A stretch of DNA of 64,000 nt from Candidatus Palauibacter rhopaloidicola (GCA_026914155.1 JAPPGH010000022.1:1-64000), one strand, 5' to 3'. Numbered from the stretch's first letter, positions 52,954 through 62,677 are shown. A program made the numbers and translations. The notes: generated by a model not told the origin, from the sequence alone.

Positions 52954-54110
52954 CGACCGTCCCGCGAATCCTGATCGTGATCGGCACCCGGCCGGAAGCG
53001 ATCAAGATGGCGCCGGTGCATGACGCGCTGCGCCGCCTCGAACCGGCGTTCGACACGAAGCTCGCGTTGAGCGGGCAGCACCTCGACCTCGTGGAGCCGG
53101 CGCTGGACATCTTCGGCCTGGCGCCGGACTACCGGCTGAACGTGATGCGGGAAGGCCAGGACGTGGCGGATGTCGTGAGCCGCGTCCTCCGGGGCTTGCG
53201 CGACATCCTGCGCGAAGCCGTGCCGGATGTCCTCCTCGTGCAGGGGGACACGGCCACGGTGTTCGCCGCCTCGCTGGCCGGTTTCCTCGAGCAGGTGAAG
53301 GTGGGGCACGTGGAGGCGGGGCTCCGCAGCCACGACCGCTATGCGCCCTTCCCGGAGGAGATCCTGCGCCGGCTCACGGATGTCGCGTCCGAGTACCACT
53401 TCGCCCCGACGATCCGGGCGCGCGACGAGCTGCTGCGAGAGAACGCCTCCCCGGACAGTGTGTTCGTCACCGGGAATACGGTGGTCGACGCTCTGCTTTC
53501 CGTCGCCCGCCGGAAGCGGCCCGTAAAGGATCCCTCCCTGGCGGAGATCCGGTCGCGGGTACGGGGTGGCGAGGCGCGGCTCGTCCTGCTGACCGCGCAT
53601 CGCCGCGAAGCCTTCGGCCGCCCGCTCACCGAGGTTTTCCGGGCCGTTCGGGATGTGGCCGATGCACAACCCGATGTGTGCGTGCTCTATCCCGTCCATC
53701 CCAACCCGAACGTCCTCGTGCCGGCGCGCGAGTTGTTGGCGGAGCACCCGCGCATTCGCCTCACCGAGCCGCTCGACTACCTGGACCTCGTAGCGGCGCT
53801 GGAATCCGCGGCGCTCGTGATGACCGATTCCGGCGGCATTCAGGAGGAGGCGCCGACCTTCGGCGCCCCCGTCCTCGTATTGCGGGATGTCACGGAGCGC
53901 CCGGAGGGAGTGGAGGCCGGAGTCGCCGAACTCGTCGGGACGGATCGCCGGCTCATCGCGGAGCGCGCCCGTGCGGCCCTGTCTCGTGAGCCCGGCCTTG
54001 AACCGCCCCGCAACCCGTACGGAGACGGGCGGGCCGGCGAGCGGATCGCGGACATCCTCGCCGCGGACCTGCTCGGCCGGACGCGCCGAATCGAGGATTG
54101 GGCCGGATGA
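52950..54110 (+). CDS. wecB: UDP-N-acetylglucosamine 2-epimerase (non-hydrolysing)
   Basis: A 386-aa enzyme interconverting UDP-GlcNAc and UDP-ManNAc. Diagnostic stretches: GTRPEAIKMAPV near residue 12, QGDTATVFA, GHVEAGLRS, PFPEEILRRL, TGNTVVD, TAHRREAFG and TDSGGIQEEAP. It supplies a precursor for surface glycans. ATG 52950 overlaps the methyltransferase stop; the stop overlaps the GT4 gene. Confidence 0.95.
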   Translation: MTTVPRILIVIGTRPEAIKMAPVHDALRRLEPAFDTKLALSGQHLDLVEPALDIFGLAPDYRLNVMREGQDVADVVSRVLRGLRDILREAVPDVLLVQGDTATVFAASLAGFLEQVKVGHVEAGLRSHDRYAPFPEEILRRLTDVASEYHFAPTIRARDELLRENASPDSVFVTGNTVVDALLSVARRKRPVKDPSLAEIRSRVRGGEARLVLLTAHRREAFGRPLTEVFRAVRDVADAQPDVCVLYPVHPNPNVLVPARELLAEHPRIRLTEPLDYLDLVAALESAALVMTDSGGIQEEAPTFGAPVLVLRDVTERPEGVEAGVAELVGTDRRLIAERARAALSREPGLEPPRNPYGDGRAGERIADILAADLLGRTRRIEDWAG

Positions 54111-55231
54111 ACATCCTCATGCACACCGTCTACTATGCGCCCGAGGTCGGAGGCCTGGAGAGTCACGTGCACTTTCTCTGCCGCGCCCTGGCCGCGCGAG
54201 GACACACGGTGCGCGTGGTGACGTCCGCGTCCCAGCCCGGCCTGCCGGCGTTCGAGACCATGGACGGCGTAGAGCTTCGCAGGACGTGGCTTCCGGCACG
54301 GAACACGCCGGGGTGGGCCGCGCACGCGCTGGGGTCGCTGCCGAGCTTCATCGAGTGGGCCCAGGAGGCGGATATCCTCCACGCGCAGGATATCGCGGCC
54401 GTCCCGCCCTGCCTCGCGGCGCGCGGCACGAGCGAGACCCCGATCGTCACCACCTACCATACGAGCCATTTCCTCCGGCGTGCGGACTCCCGCTTCTGGC
54501 GCCCGGTTTTTCGCGGGTTCCTGCGCGCGGCGGACCACAATCTCGCGGCAAGCCGGGAGATCGCGGGCGTCGGCGAGTCGATCGCTCCGGGGGTGCACGT
54601 GGAGGCACTGACGAACGGCGTGGACACCGTGACGTTCCGTCGCAGCGGCGCGCCCGAGCCGAAGCGCCGTACGGAGCGACCCGCCCGCCTCATCGCCCCG
54701 CGACGCCTGTTCGAGAAGAACGGCGTCGAGTACTTCGTGCGCGCGCTCCCGCTCATCGCCGAACATGTCGCCGTGGAAGCGCTCATCGTGGGCGACGGCC
54801 CCGAACGGGACCGGCTCGAGGCACTGGCCCGGGAACTCGGTGTTTCGGACCGGGTGCGCTTCCTCGGGGCCCGACCGCACGCCGAGATGCCTCGACTGCT
54901 GTCCTCGTGCGATCTCGCGGTCTTCCCTTCCCTCATGGAGGCGACATCCGTGGCCGCGCTCGAGGCGATGGCGTGCGAATTGCCGGTGGCGGCAACGAAC
55001 GTCGGAGGCCTCCCGGAGATCGTCGACGACAGCGTCGGAGGACTCTGCGAGCCCGCGGACCCGGTGAGCCTGGCGCGGCTGGTGACAAGGCTGCTGAGCG
55101 GCGGGCGGCTGCCCGACCTGGGGGCCGAGGCGCGACGGCGGGTGGTCTCGCAGTGGAGCAACGAGCGCCTGGCGGACCGCCACGAAGAGATTTACACGGA
55201 ACTTCTCTCCGAGCGCGCGCGCCGGAACTGA
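54107..55231 (+). CDS. GT4-family glycosyltransferase
   Basis: A 374-aa GT-B enzyme. YYAPEVGGLESHVHFLCRAL near the start is the acceptor-side glycine loop; RRLFEKNGVEYFVRAL, VGDGPERDRLE and the EX7E motif region EATSVAALEAMACELPV define the GT4 C-terminal domain. The sugar is unknown. ATG 54107 overlaps the wecB stop; a TTG at 54098 is the alternative. Its 3' end overlaps the opposite-strand YfhO-like gene by 40 nt. Confidence 0.92.
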   Translation: MNILMHTVYYAPEVGGLESHVHFLCRALAARGHTVRVVTSASQPGLPAFETMDGVELRRTWLPARNTPGWAAHALGSLPSFIEWAQEADILHAQDIAAVPPCLAARGTSETPIVTTYHTSHFLRRADSRFWRPVFRGFLRAADHNLAASREIAGVGESIAPGVHVEALTNGVDTVTFRRSGAPEPKRRTERPARLIAPRRLFEKNGVEYFVRALPLIAEHVAVEALIVGDGPERDRLEALARELGVSDRVRFLGARPHAEMPRLLSSCDLAVFPSLMEATSVAALEAMACELPVAATNVGGLPEIVDDSVGGLCEPADPVSLARLVTRLLSGGRLPDLGAEARRRVVSQWSNERLADRHEEIYTELLSERARRN

Positions 55232-57708
55232 ACGCCGTTCGCCACGAGCAGGGCAAGCAGCACCGCGATGCCCAGCCAGAACGACCACCTCAGCAGTCCG
55301 GATTCGTAGTACATCTCCACCTGGGCCCGTCCAGCCGGCACGGGCACGGCCCGCAGCGTGTGGTACGCGCGCATGACCGGCACGCTCTCTTCGTTCACGC
55401 GGGCCTTCCACGCGGGATACCAGTTGTCCGCCACCACAAGGAGAGCGGGCCCCTCGGAGACGACTTCGAGCCGAAGCCGATCGGGTCCGCGCTCGCGCCA
55501 CGTCACCTCGCCACTGACCGAACCCCCGTCGAGTTCCAGCGGCGCCGCCTCGGCCAGGACCACTTCCCTCTCCGGGTCGAAGTCCGGCGACAGCATGTAG
55601 GGCACGGCCTCCTCGTCGGTCTTGACGACGGCGGAGCCCACGAGGCGGGCACGAGGCAGCCCCGCCTCCTCGAAGACGGACTCCAGGGTCCGACCGTCCG
55701 GCGTTTGCGTGCGACTGAGGACCGGTCCGGCCGGAGATTGCCCCATGGCGAGATCCGGCCACAGGATGTACCGCACGTTCAGCAGGGCCCGGATCTTGCC
55801 GGACTGCAGGAGATTGAGCGGAAGCCCGGAGCCGGCCATCCCGATCAGTTCGCGGTACCGGGCGAGGTCGTTCGGATGGTGGCCGGCCGCCATTTCGATC
55901 CCGCTCAGGACCGGATCGAGGTCCTGTCCGGCCCTCCGCAGGGACAGCATGCGGTAAGGCTCGTCGTTCCCCCGCTCGCGTTCCAGCACCGCCTGGATGT
56001 TCGGATCCGGGGCGGCCCACTGGTGGAAATCCGTCGTCTGAACGAAGACCCGGTCCACCCGCAGCGCGTCCGCGGCCACCAGGGCGACGAGTCCGACAAC
56101 GAGCAGGGCCGGGCCGAGGCGGGACCCGCGGTAGGCCCACGCCAGGATCGCGAGACCTCCCGCCAGCGCGAATGCGAACCAGGCGCCCGCCGCAATGTGG
56201 GGCACGGCTGCCGCGAGCGCCGCCTGGCGCCCTTCGCCGATCCCGAAGACGGCCGTCCATGTGGACGTCAGGCTCCCGACCGAGGCGAGTAACGCCACAC
56301 CCCCCAGGATGCCGGCGCCCCAGAGGAGTACGCGCTGCGGCGTGCCGGACGCCGGCGCTTCCTTCCGGATGGCGCGAATACGGTCGACGCCCAGGGCGGC
56401 CAGCGTCGCCACGGAGAATGCGAACAGAAACATCGCTGTGGATGGAGCCCGGAACATTCGGATGCCCGGCACCACTTCGTACGCGATGCGCCACACGGGC
56501 GTATGCGCGCCGAGCGCGAACAGGAGCACGGCGCCGGCCAGGCCCGCGAAGAACCAGCGGGTGCCGCGTCGTGCGCCGCCGGCGAAGGACACCGCCGCCA
56601 GCAGGAGGAGCACCAGTCCGGCGTACTCGGAATTGAGCTTGAACGGATTCCGGCCCCAATAGGTGCCCGCGGCCCACGCGGCGGACCCGTCCACGCTGCT
56701 GCCGACGAACTCCGGGATCACCAGCGAAGCAACTTCCTCGGGGTGGAGCGACCACGAACTCGACCACGCCTCGCCGGTTTCTCCCGCGAGTTCACTGGAC
56801 GTCGCCGTGCGCCGGGAAAACTCGGACACATAGTCGACAGCGGGAATGAGCTGTCCTGCGGCGATGACCGCACCCACGACCGAAGCCAGCAGGAAGAGTC
56901 CGAAACGCCCGAGCGCCCGCCGGCTCCGCACGCCGGACAGACCTCTCGCGCTGTCGGAGGTCTCCTCCTCGCGCCCCGCCCTCTGCCGCAGGAAGCCGAT
57001 CGTCCTGAAGATCGCAAACGCTCCGACGGCGGCGAACAGGAAGTACGCCAACTGGAAGTGCGGCGTCAGGATGACCGCCGCCACGACGAGCGCGATGCCG
57101 GTGAACGAACTCAACCGGGGGCGGAGGAAGTAGCGCTCCGTACAGAGAAACAGGAGCGGCGCGAGGGCGGTCACGAACAGCTTCCCGTCATGCCCGCCGT
57201 AGACGAAACTCACCATCACCGGGGCCAGCATGTAACCGACCCCGGACACGAGGGCCGCACTCCGCGAGACGCCGAGGGCCCGGGTCCAACCGAACATGAA
57301 GAATCCCGCGGCGATCACGTGCAGGATGAGCTTCCAGCCCAGCGACCGGTACGTCTCGGTGAGGAGGAGAAGGAGAAACGACGGGGGATAGAGCGCGTCG
57401 CCCGCGCTCAGCCCGTCAATGTACGGAGTGCCTCCCAGAACCTCGGGCTGCCAGAGCGGCACCCGGCCAAGTTCCCTGATGTCCTCCGCGTAGAGGGTGC
57501 GGGCGTGATATCCGCCGGAGAGCGTATCGGTGCCCACCAGCATCGCATCGCTGAAGATGAAGGATGCGAAGAGCACGATCCCGAGGCCGGGAAACAGAAC
57601 CCAGGGAGCCCAACGCGGCACGACGGCCGCAGGTCCGGGATCCGCCCCTTCGCTGCCGTGCCCAGGCGCCGGCTCGGGCCCGCGCCGCCGTTTATCCCTC
57701 GAAGGCAT
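55192..57708 (-). CDS. YfhO-like multi-pass membrane protein, putative GT-C glycosyltransferase
   Basis: An 838-aa protein with at least 12 hydrophobic helices and a C-terminal periplasmic domain (about 600-790), matching the YfhO layout. GYMLAPVMVSFVYGGHDGKL and FRAPSTAMFLFAF are the recognisable blocks; VVADNWYPAWKARVN near 760 is typical of the C-terminal part. In Bacillus/Staphylococcus YfhO adds sugars to lipoteichoic acids; here an LPS or glycan role is more likely. CAT at 57706-57708 gives a clean ATG start. Tail-to-tail overlap with the GT4 gene. Confidence 0.87.
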   Translation of the reverse strand: MPSRDKRRRGPEPAPGHGSEGADPGPAAVVPRWAPWVLFPGLGIVLFASFIFSDAMLVGTDTLSGGYHARTLYAEDIRELGRVPLWQPEVLGGTPYIDGLSAGDALYPPSFLLLLLTETYRSLGWKLILHVIAAGFFMFGWTRALGVSRSAALVSGVGYMLAPVMVSFVYGGHDGKLFVTALAPLLFLCTERYFLRPRLSSFTGIALVVAAVILTPHFQLAYFLFAAVGAFAIFRTIGFLRQRAGREEETSDSARGLSGVRSRRALGRFGLFLLASVVGAVIAAGQLIPAVDYVSEFSRRTATSSELAGETGEAWSSSWSLHPEEVASLVIPEFVGSSVDGSAAWAAGTYWGRNPFKLNSEYAGLVLLLLAAVSFAGGARRGTRWFFAGLAGAVLLFALGAHTPVWRIAYEVVPGIRMFRAPSTAMFLFAFSVATLAALGVDRIRAIRKEAPASGTPQRVLLWGAGILGGVALLASVGSLTSTWTAVFGIGEGRQAALAAAVPHIAAGAWFAFALAGGLAILAWAYRGSRLGPALLVVGLVALVAADALRVDRVFVQTTDFHQWAAPDPNIQAVLERERGNDEPYRMLSLRRAGQDLDPVLSGIEMAAGHHPNDLARYRELIGMAGSGLPLNLLQSGKIRALLNVRYILWPDLAMGQSPAGPVLSRTQTPDGRTLESVFEEAGLPRARLVGSAVVKTDEEAVPYMLSPDFDPEREVVLAEAAPLELDGGSVSGEVTWRERGPDRLRLEVVSEGPALLVVADNWYPAWKARVNEESVPVMRAYHTLRAVPVPAGRAQVEMYYESGLLRWSFWLGIAVLLALLVANGVQFRRARSERSSV

Positions 57709-57807
57709 TCATGACTCCGTCCATCATCGCTTTCTATCGGGTCTGCCCAACGCTCGCTCAACGTACCGGCCGACCCGGGGCAACTCCACTGGACGTCGGC
57801 TTGGCGA

Positions 57808-58782
57808 CTATCCCCGGCGCGCGCCCATCCCGATCAGCGCCGCGATCGCGAACCCGAGGACTTCGGCCAGCGTGGACCAGAGCCTGGCGGCCAGCGCGAG
57901 CGCGGCCGCGGGTCCGATCGGAAGGCCGGCCGCCACGCCGAGCAAACTCGCCATGGCCGCTTCTCGCACGACCATGCCGGCGGGCGCCAGGATGACCAGG
58001 TATCCGGCCACGTAGGCGGTTGCGAACACTCCGATCGCCTGGAGCGGGCCCAGAGGGTTGGACACGAGCATCCCTTCGAGCAGCAACCAGAAGCCCAGGC
58101 CGTGTGGCAACCATAGCACGAGGCGCCCCAGCGTGGCCCGGAGCAGGAGGCCTCCCTGCACCGCGGGAGGTTCGGAGTCGGGCGGTTCCCGCAACAGCCG
58201 GCGGCCCAGCCGGATCATGACGCGAAGCACGGGCGGCGCGAGGGCGGCGCCGATGACGAGAACACCGAACACCGCCGACCACGGTCCGATGGCGCCGAAT
58301 ACGCCCGGGCCGAGCACGGCGGCCCCGATGCCCGCGCCGGTGGCGAGCGTGCCCGCCTGCAGGATGAGCGCCACGGTGAGCGCGACGACCCCGGAATCGC
58401 CGCGGGCGCGGACGTAGGCGACGAGACCCGTGGCCTGCCAGATCCTGCCCGGCAGGTACCGGGCGAGCTGCGACCCGAGCCACACGGAGACGCCTTCCCG
58501 CACACCCATGCGGGCGCCGCAGGCGCGGAACACGGAGGCCCAGAGGACTGCGCCGGCCAACAGGGTCAGGATTTCGCAGGCCACGGCTCCGACCAGCCAC
58601 GGCGCGCGAAGCCGCCAACCCACACCCTCCGCCCCGGCCACCGCCGCCCAGGCGTCCCAGCGCCCGGACAGGGCGACGGCCACCGCAACGAGCGCGGCCA
58701 GCAGGAAGACGCACGCACCGATGACGACGACGGGACGCGGCCGGCCCGCGCCAAGCCCGTGATCCCGCGCCGCCTCAGTCAG
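57808..58782 (-). CDS. Flippase-like membrane protein (lysylphosphatidylglycerol synthase TM / UPF0104 family)
   Basis: About 324 aa, roughly eight helices. LGSQLARYLPGRIWQATGL (about 105-123) and LAPAGMVVREAAMASLLG (about 262-279) are the UPF0104/AglD-type signatures (PGxxG...P-G-x-G-R/E). Such proteins sit beside glycosyltransferases and may help move lipid-linked sugars. The frame is open far upstream of its first ATG/GTG/TTG (GTG 58683, in the middle of the first membrane helix). A CTG at 58782, overlapping the GT39 stop by 8 nt, restores the full helix and is the inferred start. Confidence 0.8.
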   Translation of the reverse strand: MTEAARDHGLGAGRPRPVVVIGACVFLLAALVAVAVALSGRWDAWAAVAGAEGVGWRLRAPWLVGAVACEILTLLAGAVLWASVFRACGARMGVREGVSVWLGSQLARYLPGRIWQATGLVAYVRARGDSGVVALTVALILQAGTLATGAGIGAAVLGPGVFGAIGPWSAVFGVLVIGAALAPPVLRVMIRLGRRLLREPPDSEPPAVQGGLLLRATLGRLVLWLPHGLGFWLLLEGMLVSNPLGPLQAIGVFATAYVAGYLVILAPAGMVVREAAMASLLGVAAGLPIGPAAALALAARLWSTLAEVLGFAIAALIGMGARRG

Positions 58783-60301
58783 TGGATGCCGGCGCGGGCA
58801 GGAGGCGGAAGATGTACGACGGCGGCTCCCCGTCCCCGTACACCAACTCGAACCGGGTCTGGTACGCCTGGATCGCGGGGACGAGATACCGCCCCGTCGT
58901 CGCGCTGATCTGATCCACGACCACGTAGTCCGCTCCCATCTCCTCGAGACCGCGCATCACGGTGGCAGGATCGGAGGAGAACGCATACGCATCGCCGCGG
59001 CGGCGCGCGTGCCAGTAGAAGAGACGCGGCTTCCGGTTCACGATGATCGCCTCCGGAGGCGTGTGGTCCCGGGCCCAGCGGGCAGCGGCATACAGGCTCG
59101 CCTCGGCGGGGCGATCGCACGGCCGGCCGGCACGATAGGACGCGGCGCAAGCGATGCGATCCGGCGCGGTCCCCGCGACCCAGGAGACGCCGAATACGGC
59201 GATCACGATGGCGGCCGCCCAGCCGATCCACGCCCGGGAAGGAGACGCCAGCCGCCATACGGCCACGAAGGCAAGAACGAGCACTACCGGGAGGAGGGGG
59301 AGCAGGAAGCGGCGATCCGTCCACGCGGTCGGCCAGGTCAGGATGATGCCGGTGTACAGAAAGGCGAACACCTCGACGGGCCGCAAACCCTCGCGCGCAC
59401 GCAGCGCCCATCCCGCCAGAGCCGTGGCCGCAACCGCCAGGCCGAGGGCCACGGAGACGCCGCCCGCCCCGCTGAGGGATCCCGGGCCGGCGAGCGTCTG
59501 CGGAAGCACGGACTCCACGTAGCGCCATGAGTTCTCGGCGGCGCGGACCACGAGTCCGCCCACCTCCACGCTCCCGGCCCCGGCGTCATACGGGTTGGCG
59601 AGCAGGAGTTCGGCCAGGTACCCGCCCCTGCCGGGCGCGGCCCACCGCTGATAGAGCACCCACCCTCCGATGACCCCGACGGCGGCGCCCGCCGCCCCGA
59701 GAGCGCGGACTCGGCGTCCCTCGAGCAGCCAGGCCAGCGGCAACGCGACGAGCAGGGCGAGCCCGGCCGTCCGGGTCATGAAGGCCATCGACGCGGCGAC
59801 CAGGGCGAACGCGACGCTCTTCCTGTCCCCACGCAGGGCCAGCCAGAGCGCCAGCGTGACGAACAGCGTGAACGGCGCTTCGCTGAGGATGTAGTGGCCG
59901 TACTCCAGCAGCGTCGGGTTGACGGCCAACACGCCAGCGGCCGCGAGGGCGGGCCCCTTCCCCGCCCACCGCCGTCCGAAATGCGCCGTGACCCAGACGA
60001 CACCCGACGTGAAGGCCAGCATGAGCACCTTCGCCACGATGACTCCGCCCACCCAGCCCGACAGCGCAAGCAGCGACGGCAGGAGAGGCGGATACTTGTC
60101 GTGGAGCGGCGTCCCCGGCAGGTAGAGGTCGCGGTACCCCTCTCCGGTTCTCAGCGCCTCCCCGAGGATGAGGTATGCCGCGTTGTCGCCGCCGGGAAAG
60201 AGCGTGGGTTCGAAGACGATCAACCCCAGCAGGAAATGGAGGAGTGCCAGGCCCGCGGCGACAAGGTTGAAGTTGTCCTTTCGCGGGGCACTCACGCTCA
60301 A
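58775..60301 (-). CDS. GT39-like polytopic glycosyltransferase
   Basis: A 508-aa integral membrane protein with about 10-12 helices and a C-terminal soluble tail. The first loop has GGDNAAYLILGEALRTGEG with the D-N/E acid cluster, and GTPLHDKYPPLLPSLLAL is typical of PMT/ArnT-type (GT39/GT83) enzymes that take sugars from polyprenyl phosphate. With the GT2 enzyme just upstream, it likely adds a sugar to a periplasmic acceptor. TTG 60301 overlaps the GT2 stop (TTGA); GTG 60295 is the alternative. Confidence 0.87.
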   Translation of the reverse strand: MSVSAPRKDNFNLVAAGLALLHFLLGLIVFEPTLFPGGDNAAYLILGEALRTGEGYRDLYLPGTPLHDKYPPLLPSLLALSGWVGGVIVAKVLMLAFTSGVVWVTAHFGRRWAGKGPALAAAGVLAVNPTLLEYGHYILSEAPFTLFVTLALWLALRGDRKSVAFALVAASMAFMTRTAGLALLVALPLAWLLEGRRVRALGAAGAAVGVIGGWVLYQRWAAPGRGGYLAELLLANPYDAGAGSVEVGGLVVRAAENSWRYVESVLPQTLAGPGSLSGAGGVSVALGLAVAATALAGWALRAREGLRPVEVFAFLYTGIILTWPTAWTDRRFLLPLLPVVLVLAFVAVWRLASPSRAWIGWAAAIVIAVFGVSWVAGTAPDRIACAASYRAGRPCDRPAEASLYAAARWARDHTPPEAIIVNRKPRLFYWHARRRGDAYAFSSDPATVMRGLEEMGADYVVVDQISATTGRYLVPAIQAYQTRFELVYGDGEPPSYIFRLLPAPASTD

Positions 60302-61224
60302 CCGGACCCGCCGCGCTTCAGGTCCTCGATCTCGTCGCGCAGTTGCGCCATCGTCTCCGCGAGGAAGCCGAGGATGAAGAGGAGAAGGCCTCCCACGACG
60401 AGGAGAACGACGAGCGTGAGGAGCGGACGATACCCGAGGCCGAACCCGAAGCGCAGGACCAGCGCCGCGAGCCCCGTCACGCAGCCCGCCGCGATCAGCG
60501 CCAGGCCGCTCGTGCCGAAGAAGAGGAGCGGCTTGCGCCCGAACACGAGCTGGAACCACACCGACACCATGTCCAGCATGCCGATCAGGATTCGCCGCCG
60601 CCCCGAGAACTTGGGCTCGCCGTGCCGTCGCGGGAGAAGGTCGATGTCCAGTTCGCCGAGCCGGTATCCCCGGGCGTGGGCGAGCACGACGAAATAGCGG
60701 TGCCAGTCGTGCCGCAGCCGGAGGCCTGTGAGGACGTCGGCCCGGAAGGCCTTCATCGAGTTGAGGTCGCGCACGGGCACCTTGAAGATCGCGCGCGCGA
60801 GCCGGTTGTAGATCGACGACGTGAAGCGCTTCTCGTAGCGCCCCACCTTGCGGCCCGCGACGAGGTCGTACCCCTCGTCCAGCTTCGCCGCGAAGCGCGG
60901 GATCTCCTCCGTGGAATGCTGCAGGTCCGCGTCGAAGAGGACGAGAACCTCGCCGCGGGCGGCCTCGGCGGCCGTGAGCATCGCCTCCGTCTTCCCCCGG
61001 TTCACCCGATGCCGGAGCACGATGGCCGCACCGCCCAGCCCCGCCCGCTCGGCCGCCTCCTCGGCGGCTTCGGCCGTCCCGTCGCCGGAACCATCGTCGA
61101 CCAGGACGACCTCCGCCGCGAGATCGTGCTTCGCGAACGTCGCCGCGAGTTCCGCGAACAGTTCGGGCATGTTCTCGGCTTCGTCATACGCCGGGACGAT
61201 GACCGAGATTGCCGGATCGCTCAT
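60298..61224 (-). CDS. GT2 glycosyltransferase with C-terminal membrane anchors
   Basis: A 308-aa polyprenyl-phosphate glycosyltransferase of the ArnC/GtrB type. The GT-A part has SVIVPAYDEAENMPELF, LVDDGSGDGTA and the DxD motif FDADLQHS (about 95-102); RRHGEPKFSGRR is the usual basic loop; two helices (about 230-290) anchor it. It would load a sugar on polyprenyl phosphate for the adjacent GT39-like enzyme. ATG 61224 overlaps the rpoN stop (ATGA). Confidence 0.93.
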   Translation of the reverse strand: MSDPAISVIVPAYDEAENMPELFAELAATFAKHDLAAEVVLVDDGSGDGTAEAAEEAAERAGLGGAAIVLRHRVNRGKTEAMLTAAEAARGEVLVLFDADLQHSTEEIPRFAAKLDEGYDLVAGRKVGRYEKRFTSSIYNRLARAIFKVPVRDLNSMKAFRADVLTGLRLRHDWHRYFVVLAHARGYRLGELDIDLLPRRHGEPKFSGRRRILIGMLDMVSVWFQLVFGRKPLLFFGTSGLALIAAGCVTGLAALVLRFGFGLGYRPLLTLVVLLVVGGLLLFILGFLAETMAQLRDEIEDLKRGGSG

Positions 61225-62675
61225 ACGCGCCTGCGCAGCCGCGCCGCGAGGATTCCGAGCCGGTCGCGGTACTTGGCCACCGTGCGGCGCGCGATCCGAA
61301 CCCCCTCCTCCTGCAGGCGGGCGGTGATCTCGTGGTCGCTGAGCGGCGCCGTCGGGTCCTCCTCCGCCACGAGCTTGCGGATCCGGGCGCGCACGCCTTC
61401 CGCCGACAGATCTTCTCCCCCGAGGGTCGAATAGCCGCCCGAAAAGAAGAACTTGAGCGGATAGAGTCCGCGCGGCGTCTGGACGTACTTGCCGTTGGTC
61501 ACGCGAGAGACGGTGGACTCGTGCATCTCGATGTGCTTCGCCACATCGCGAAGCGTGAGCGGCCGCAGGTGTTCGGCCCCCTTCTCGAAGAAGTCGCGCT
61601 GCCGCTCGACGATGAAGTCCATCACCTTCAGCATCGTCTGCCGGCGCTGCTCGATCGCCTGGATCAGCCACCGGGCGCTGTTGAGCCTCTCCGAGATGAA
61701 CGCCCTGCTTTCGCCCTCGAAGCGGGCGCGATCCGCGGCCACGTCCCGGTAGACGGGCGAGAGCTTCAGCCGCGGCAGCGACGTGTCGGCGTGCGAGACG
61801 CGGTACCGCCCCTCGACCTTCTCCACCGTGAGATCCGGGATCACGTAGGATTCCGACGCATCCGCGTACCGGAGGCCGGGCTTGGGATCCAGCTTCGCGA
61901 TCTCGTCCGCCGCCGCCTGCACCTCGCCCGGCGTGATTCCGTATTCCTCCGCCAGTTCCGGCCACCGGCGGTTCGCGAGATCATCGAAGTGTCCGTCCAC
62001 GATCCGGCAGGCCAGCGACGCCTCGCGCCCCCGGTCCCGCAACTGCAGCAGGAGCGTCTCGCGCAGGTTTCGCGCCGCGATGCCGCTGGGTTCGAAGGAC
62101 TGGATTCGTGCGAGCATCTCCTCTACCTCCGCCCGCGAAACCTGGTTCAGCGCATCGACGATCCGGTCGAGCGAGCACGAGAGGAACCCGTCGCGGTCCA
62201 CGTTGCCGATGATCTCTTCGCCGATCCGCAGTTCGCGCTCGCCGAGACGGAGCAGGTTCAACTGCTCGTGGAGGTGATCCCAGAGGGTCTGCGCGGCGGC
62301 CGCCGTGGGCGCGTAGTACTCCCGTTCCCCGTATTCCTCGCGCCGTCCGCCTGCATCGTAGTCGTCGAGGAGGATGTCCTCCCAGTCCATCTCCTCCGCC
62401 TCCCCCGCCTCCTCCGCCTCCCCCGCCTCCTCTCCGGGGTCGTCTCCCGCGTCATCGGCGAGGGACTCGGGCAGGTCGTCGACGGAGTCGTCCGGCTCGT
62501 CTCCGGGTTCCACGAAGTCGAGGAAGGGGTTGTCGACGAGCGCCTCTCTCAGGTGGCTCTGGAGGTCGAGCAGCGGCATGTGGAGAAGGTCCATCGCCTG
62601 GTAAAGGCGAGGCTGCGCCTTCTGTTCCTGCCGCAGGTGGAGGCCCGCGGCGAGACTCGGCCGTCCCGCGGTCAT
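61221..62675 (-). CDS. rpoN: RNA polymerase sigma-54 factor RpoN
   Basis: A 484-aa sigma-54. Region I is the Gln/Leu-rich N-terminus (GLHLRQEQKAQPRLYQAMDLL); region II is an extended acidic linker (about 58-115) with repeated EEAGEA units; the HTH lies near 365-390 (TLRDVAKHIEMHESTVSRV) and the RpoN box at 462-471 reads ARRTVAKYRD. It directs transcription needing AAA+ activators. lptB-rpoN adjacency is widespread in bacteria. No sigma-54 activator gene is in the window. Confidence 0.96.
   Translation of the reverse strand: MTAGRPSLAAGLHLRQEQKAQPRLYQAMDLLHMPLLDLQSHLREALVDNPFLDFVEPGDEPDDSVDDLPESLADDAGDDPGEEAGEAEEAGEAEEMDWEDILLDDYDAGGRREEYGEREYYAPTAAAAQTLWDHLHEQLNLLRLGERELRIGEEIIGNVDRDGFLSCSLDRIVDALNQVSRAEVEEMLARIQSFEPSGIAARNLRETLLLQLRDRGREASLACRIVDGHFDDLANRRWPELAEEYGITPGEVQAAADEIAKLDPKPGLRYADASESYVIPDLTVEKVEGRYRVSHADTSLPRLKLSPVYRDVAADRARFEGESRAFISERLNSARWLIQAIEQRRQTMLKVMDFIVERQRDFFEKGAEHLRPLTLRDVAKHIEMHESTVSRVTNGKYVQTPRGLYPLKFFFSGGYSTLGGEDLSAEGVRARIRKLVAEEDPTAPLSDHEITARLQEEGVRIARRTVAKYRDRLGILAARLRRRV
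62391..62426 (-). repeat. Tandem 18-bp repeat in the rpoN acidic linker
   Basis: Two perfect copies of the 18-mer CTCCTCCGCCTCCCCCGC (plus strand, 62391-62408 and 62409-62426) plus the start of a third. In frame they encode the AGEAEE-type acidic repeat of region II, a region whose length is known to vary among sigma-54 proteins. Confidence 0.85.
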
Positions 62676-62677
62676 GT

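Noticed and set aside
57758-58714. A 318-codon frame overlapping the flippase-like gene on the same strand.
   Set aside because: Its translation is Arg/Gly/Ala low complexity, while the frame ending at 57808 has clear membrane helices and family motifs.
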